From: Maridesulfovibrio ferrireducens
GTDB lineage: Bacteria > Desulfobacterota > Desulfovibrionia > Desulfovibrionales > Desulfovibrionaceae
Direction of reading: 5' to 3'
Length of the DNA: 64,000 bases
Assembly: GCF_900101105.1 (NCBI RefSeq)
Contig: NZ_FNGA01000003.1
Span: 186,001 to 250,000 of the forward strand
In this document: positions 62,034 through 64,000 of the stretch, piece by piece
Layout of the letters: each line of letters begins with the position of its first letter
Position numbering within the stretch: position 1 is the stretch's first letter
Program-made: the position numbers and the translations under genes
Notes under the pieces: model-generated
Databases searched by the model: none
What the model saw: only the letters and a program-made list of their open reading frames with translations
What the model was told of the DNA's origin: nothing

Positions 62034-63695
62034 TTACCAGTGACGGTTCCATGCAAATTTTATTGAGCCGGTTCCGGGGCAGCACGCGCCTGAACCGGGT
62101 TTCATAGCCATAAGGTAAATTGACCCTTTGGCTGATTGTTTAGCTATTCTTCTGATTTTTGAAAAAAGTTCCAACTGATCGACCATGTCTGGAACTTGTA
62201 TAATACCCCGGCCTCCTGCTGAAAGAAGTTTTGCCTTAAGGTCGTGATAGGCTGATAACATGTCTGCTATCATGTTGTCGATTTGACAAAATTCCGCGGA
62301 GCATGGGTTGTCAGCAGTATTTAGTACACCGAGACATGAGTTGATAAACACCGTAATAAGATCGGAATCAGGCCCCAAAGATGCCGTATCAGGTGCTACT
62401 CCCTTTTTTGCAAGAGAGGCCGACAGAGTTCCTGATGTGCGGTAATATTGCAGTATCCGCAATGCCGTAGCTATCTGCTGTCCTTGAATTTCAGTTAGGG
62501 GTTGTGATTGCATTTTGGCGCAGAAAGTTCTTGAAGCCTCTATTAAATTTTCAAGCGAATCTTTATCTGAATTCAGGGCTGCATAGTTAAAGTTTGAATT
62601 CAGCCCTTTTCTCATAATTGATCTGGTTTCCACTCCGATGCGCTCCAGTTCAAGATTCAGAGCGTCAACCGCCAGCGAGGGGGAGTTTACGACATTTTTA
62701 TCAAGATATTTAGGTCTATCTTTTTCATAACCTTTTCGGCCGATACTCCGTTCAAGAAATGTTACAAGGCGCTTTGTAAACGGCCACAATATTACTACTC
62801 CCAGAATATTAAAGAGCGTATGGAAAATTGCTAAAACAAATGCAGGTTCCCCGGTCATGCCCAGACTTTGAGTTGTAAATATAATTGCATTTAATAGAAT
62901 AGGTAGAATTAGCAGTGCAACCAGCGCAGTGACTGTGTTAAAAATGATATGACCGATAGCAACTCTTTTGGCGTTGATGGTTGCACCGATTACTGAAAGG
63001 GCTGCTGTAGAGGTCGTTCCGATATTAGTCCCGATTACGGCTGCGGCCCCTTGATTCAAGTCCATCAAACCGGAAATTGTTGCTGTCAAAACTAGAGCCA
63101 TCGCAGCGCTTGAACTTTGCATAAGCAGGGTGAGGATAATCCCTATGCCGAGAAATATAGGGAGGGATATAAATCCGGTGCTGGCAAATGTTGATAGATC
63201 AAGAGTGGATTCAATGCCTTTAAAGGATTGTTGAAGTGTAGAAATTCCGAGAAAAAAAAGACCGAATCCTGCTAAGGCATCGCCGAAGTAAGCTCTTTTG
63301 GAAATCGAACCCGTGAGCCTCAAAATTGCACCGCAGGCAATCAGCGGCAGTGCCAGTCCTTTAATATTAACATTGAAGCCCGCAGTTGCGACAATCCAGC
63401 CTGTTACTGTCGTTCCTATGTTGCTGCCGTAAATGACTCCGATAGATTGAGTAAGTGTAAGCAGTCCGGCGTTTACAAATCCAATTACAGCAACAGTGAC
63501 CGCACTGGAAGATTGAACAAGGGCTGTGATAAAGAAACCGGAGATTAGTCCCCGTCCCGGATTTTTGGTCCATTCTCCCAGAAGCCGGCGGAGTGAGTGT
63601 CCGGCGGCGTGCCTGAGTCCCTGCGTCATAAGGCGCATTCCGATAAGGAAAAGCCCCAGTCCACCTAGAAGATTTGCGAGAAGTGTAAATGTCAT
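62034..63695 (-). CDS. Na+/phosphate cotransporter (NptA/YjbB family)
   Basis: A 553-aa protein. The N-terminal 310 residues hold two repeated Na_Pi_cotrans segments with the QSSS motifs ITALVQSSSAVTVAVIGFVN (about 57-76) and LLMQSSSAAMALVLT (about 189-203), plus GSNIGTTVT and GTNIGTTSTA. The C-terminal part (about 340-530) is helical and PhoU-like. It should move phosphate with Na+ across the inner membrane. The cytoplasmic tail GSGACCPGTGSIKFAWNRHW is unusual in having a Cys pair. No clear RBS precedes ATG 63695. It is co-directional with the 380-aa protein gene. Confidence 0.9.
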   Translation of the reverse strand: MTFTLLANLLGGLGLFLIGMRLMTQGLRHAAGHSLRRLLGEWTKNPGRGLISGFFITALVQSSSAVTVAVIGFVNAGLLTLTQSIGVIYGSNIGTTVTGWIVATAGFNVNIKGLALPLIACGAILRLTGSISKRAYFGDALAGFGLFFLGISTLQQSFKGIESTLDLSTFASTGFISLPIFLGIGIILTLLMQSSSAAMALVLTATISGLMDLNQGAAAVIGTNIGTTSTAALSVIGATINAKRVAIGHIIFNTVTALVALLILPILLNAIIFTTQSLGMTGEPAFVLAIFHTLFNILGVVILWPFTKRLVTFLERSIGRKGYEKDRPKYLDKNVVNSPSLAVDALNLELERIGVETRSIMRKGLNSNFNYAALNSDKDSLENLIEASRTFCAKMQSQPLTEIQGQQIATALRILQYYRTSGTLSASLAKKGVAPDTASLGPDSDLITVFINSCLGVLNTADNPCSAEFCQIDNMIADMLSAYHDLKAKLLSAGGRGIIQVPDMVDQLELFSKIRRIAKQSAKGSIYLMAMKPGSGACCPGTGSIKFAWNRHW

Positions 63696-63812
63696 ATTTT
63701 TTAATGTATGGGATTGAATTCAAGTGCTTTTATTATTCAAGATAATTGCCTGAGACAATTTAAAAAGCAAGTGTCAGGTCTGAAAAGTAACAGAATTGTT
63801 TGAAATAAGAAA

Positions 63813-63841
63813 ACCCCCCTCACATTTTTTGCGAGGGGGGT
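63813..63841. terminator. terminator for the partial gene at the window end
   Basis: ACCCCCCTC (63813-63821) pairs with GAGGGGGGT (63833-63841); on the minus strand it is followed by TTTTCTTA. It lies downstream of the minus-strand gene ending at 63877. Confidence 0.8.
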
Positions 63842-63876
63842 CTTTCTAATCAAATAAGCGGAGTAGCTTTTTTAAA

Positions 63877-64000
63877 CTATTCAGCTTTGACTTTAATATC
63901 CATTTTATCCATTGCTTCGATGATTGCAGCACTGATGTCTGAAGCTTCGTCATAGCTTACGGCTGATTCTACTGAGAAGACAGCGGACATGCCGTTTGCT
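63877..64000 (-). CDS. C-terminal end of an unidentified protein (partial)
   Basis: A minus-strand frame enters from the right edge and stops at 63877, followed by a strong terminator. The visible 41 residues include GMSAVFSVESAVSYDEASDI and end MDIKVKAE, an alternating strand-helix pattern of an ordinary soluble domain. Too little is present to name a family. Confidence 0.6.
   Translation of the reverse strand, partial: ANGMSAVFSVESAVSYDEASDISAAIIEAMDKMDIKVKAE

Overview
The window looks like a chromosomal segment of a marine, lactate-oxidising sulfate reducer of the Desulfovibrionaceae (Maridesulfovibrio/Desulfovibrio type). This rests on a complete organic-acid oxidation cluster (PFOR, lactate permease, GlcD/GlcF-type lactate dehydrogenase, Pta, AckA, LutC, LutAB fusion) in the order known from Desulfovibrio, on many CCG-domain and heterodisulfide-reductase (Hdr) proteins, and on moderate GC with AT-rich intergenic DNA. 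The species assignment is inference.

Layout. 1-11.7 kb: lactate to pyruvate to acetyl-CoA to acetyl-phosphate to acetate + ATP, all on the + strand. 11.8-16.5 kb: two paralogous sCache-type chemoreceptors flanking a Dabb-domain protein, then a degenerate Hpt protein. 16.5-25 kb: housekeeping and transport genes (YheT hydrolase, MntP, GlyA under a ZTP riboswitch, AlaX-like editing protein, ArgP/LysE pair, an exported phosphatidylserine-decarboxylase-like protein, DUF2333). 25.3-27 kb: three near-identical initiator tRNA genes, each with its own TTGACA promoter, separated by azlCD. 27-39.7 kb: envelope and sugar enzymes, hisHF, DnaJ/YkgJ/CoA-binding genes, an M24 peptidase, a zinc-ribbon AMIN protein, an Fe-alcohol dehydrogenase and a DsbD-like protein.

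39.7-54.1 kb is a genomic island. A 30-bp direct repeat of the 3' end of tRNA-Lys(CTT) bounds it on both sides, and a decayed tyrosine-integrase remnant lies against the right repeat. The cargo is a sigma-54-type response regulator, a long AT-rich control region with a perfect 17-bp-arm palindrome, a domesticated IS3-OrfA-like HTH gene, and an eight-gene electron-transfer operon: hdrA - mvhD-like - frhB/fdhB-like - double hdrA - hdrC - hdrB - universal stress protein - hdrD-like. The double HdrA (1143 aa) carries a receiver (CheY-like) domain inserted cleanly inside its first flavin module. The receiver lacks the phospho-acceptor Asp (Gly240) but keeps the acidic pocket and Lys. I regard this receiver-in-HdrA architecture, in a mobile Hdr operon beside an orphan sigma-54 regulator, as the best candidate for an undescribed system in the window.

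54.1-64 kb: an AT-rich two-gene module of unknown function (a 274-aa protein and a small membrane protein), a DUF4301 protein, an Fe-alcohol dehydrogenase overlapping a PAS histidine kinase gene, a membrane-anchored protein of unknown function, a Na/Pi cotransporter and the 3' end of an unidentified gene.

The lactate cluster supplies reduced ferredoxin and ATP by substrate-level phosphorylation. The island Hdr complex would be an extra flavin-based route between thiol/disulfide, ferredoxin and NAD(P)H or formate pools, but it carries no hydrogenase or formate dehydrogenase catalytic subunit of its own.
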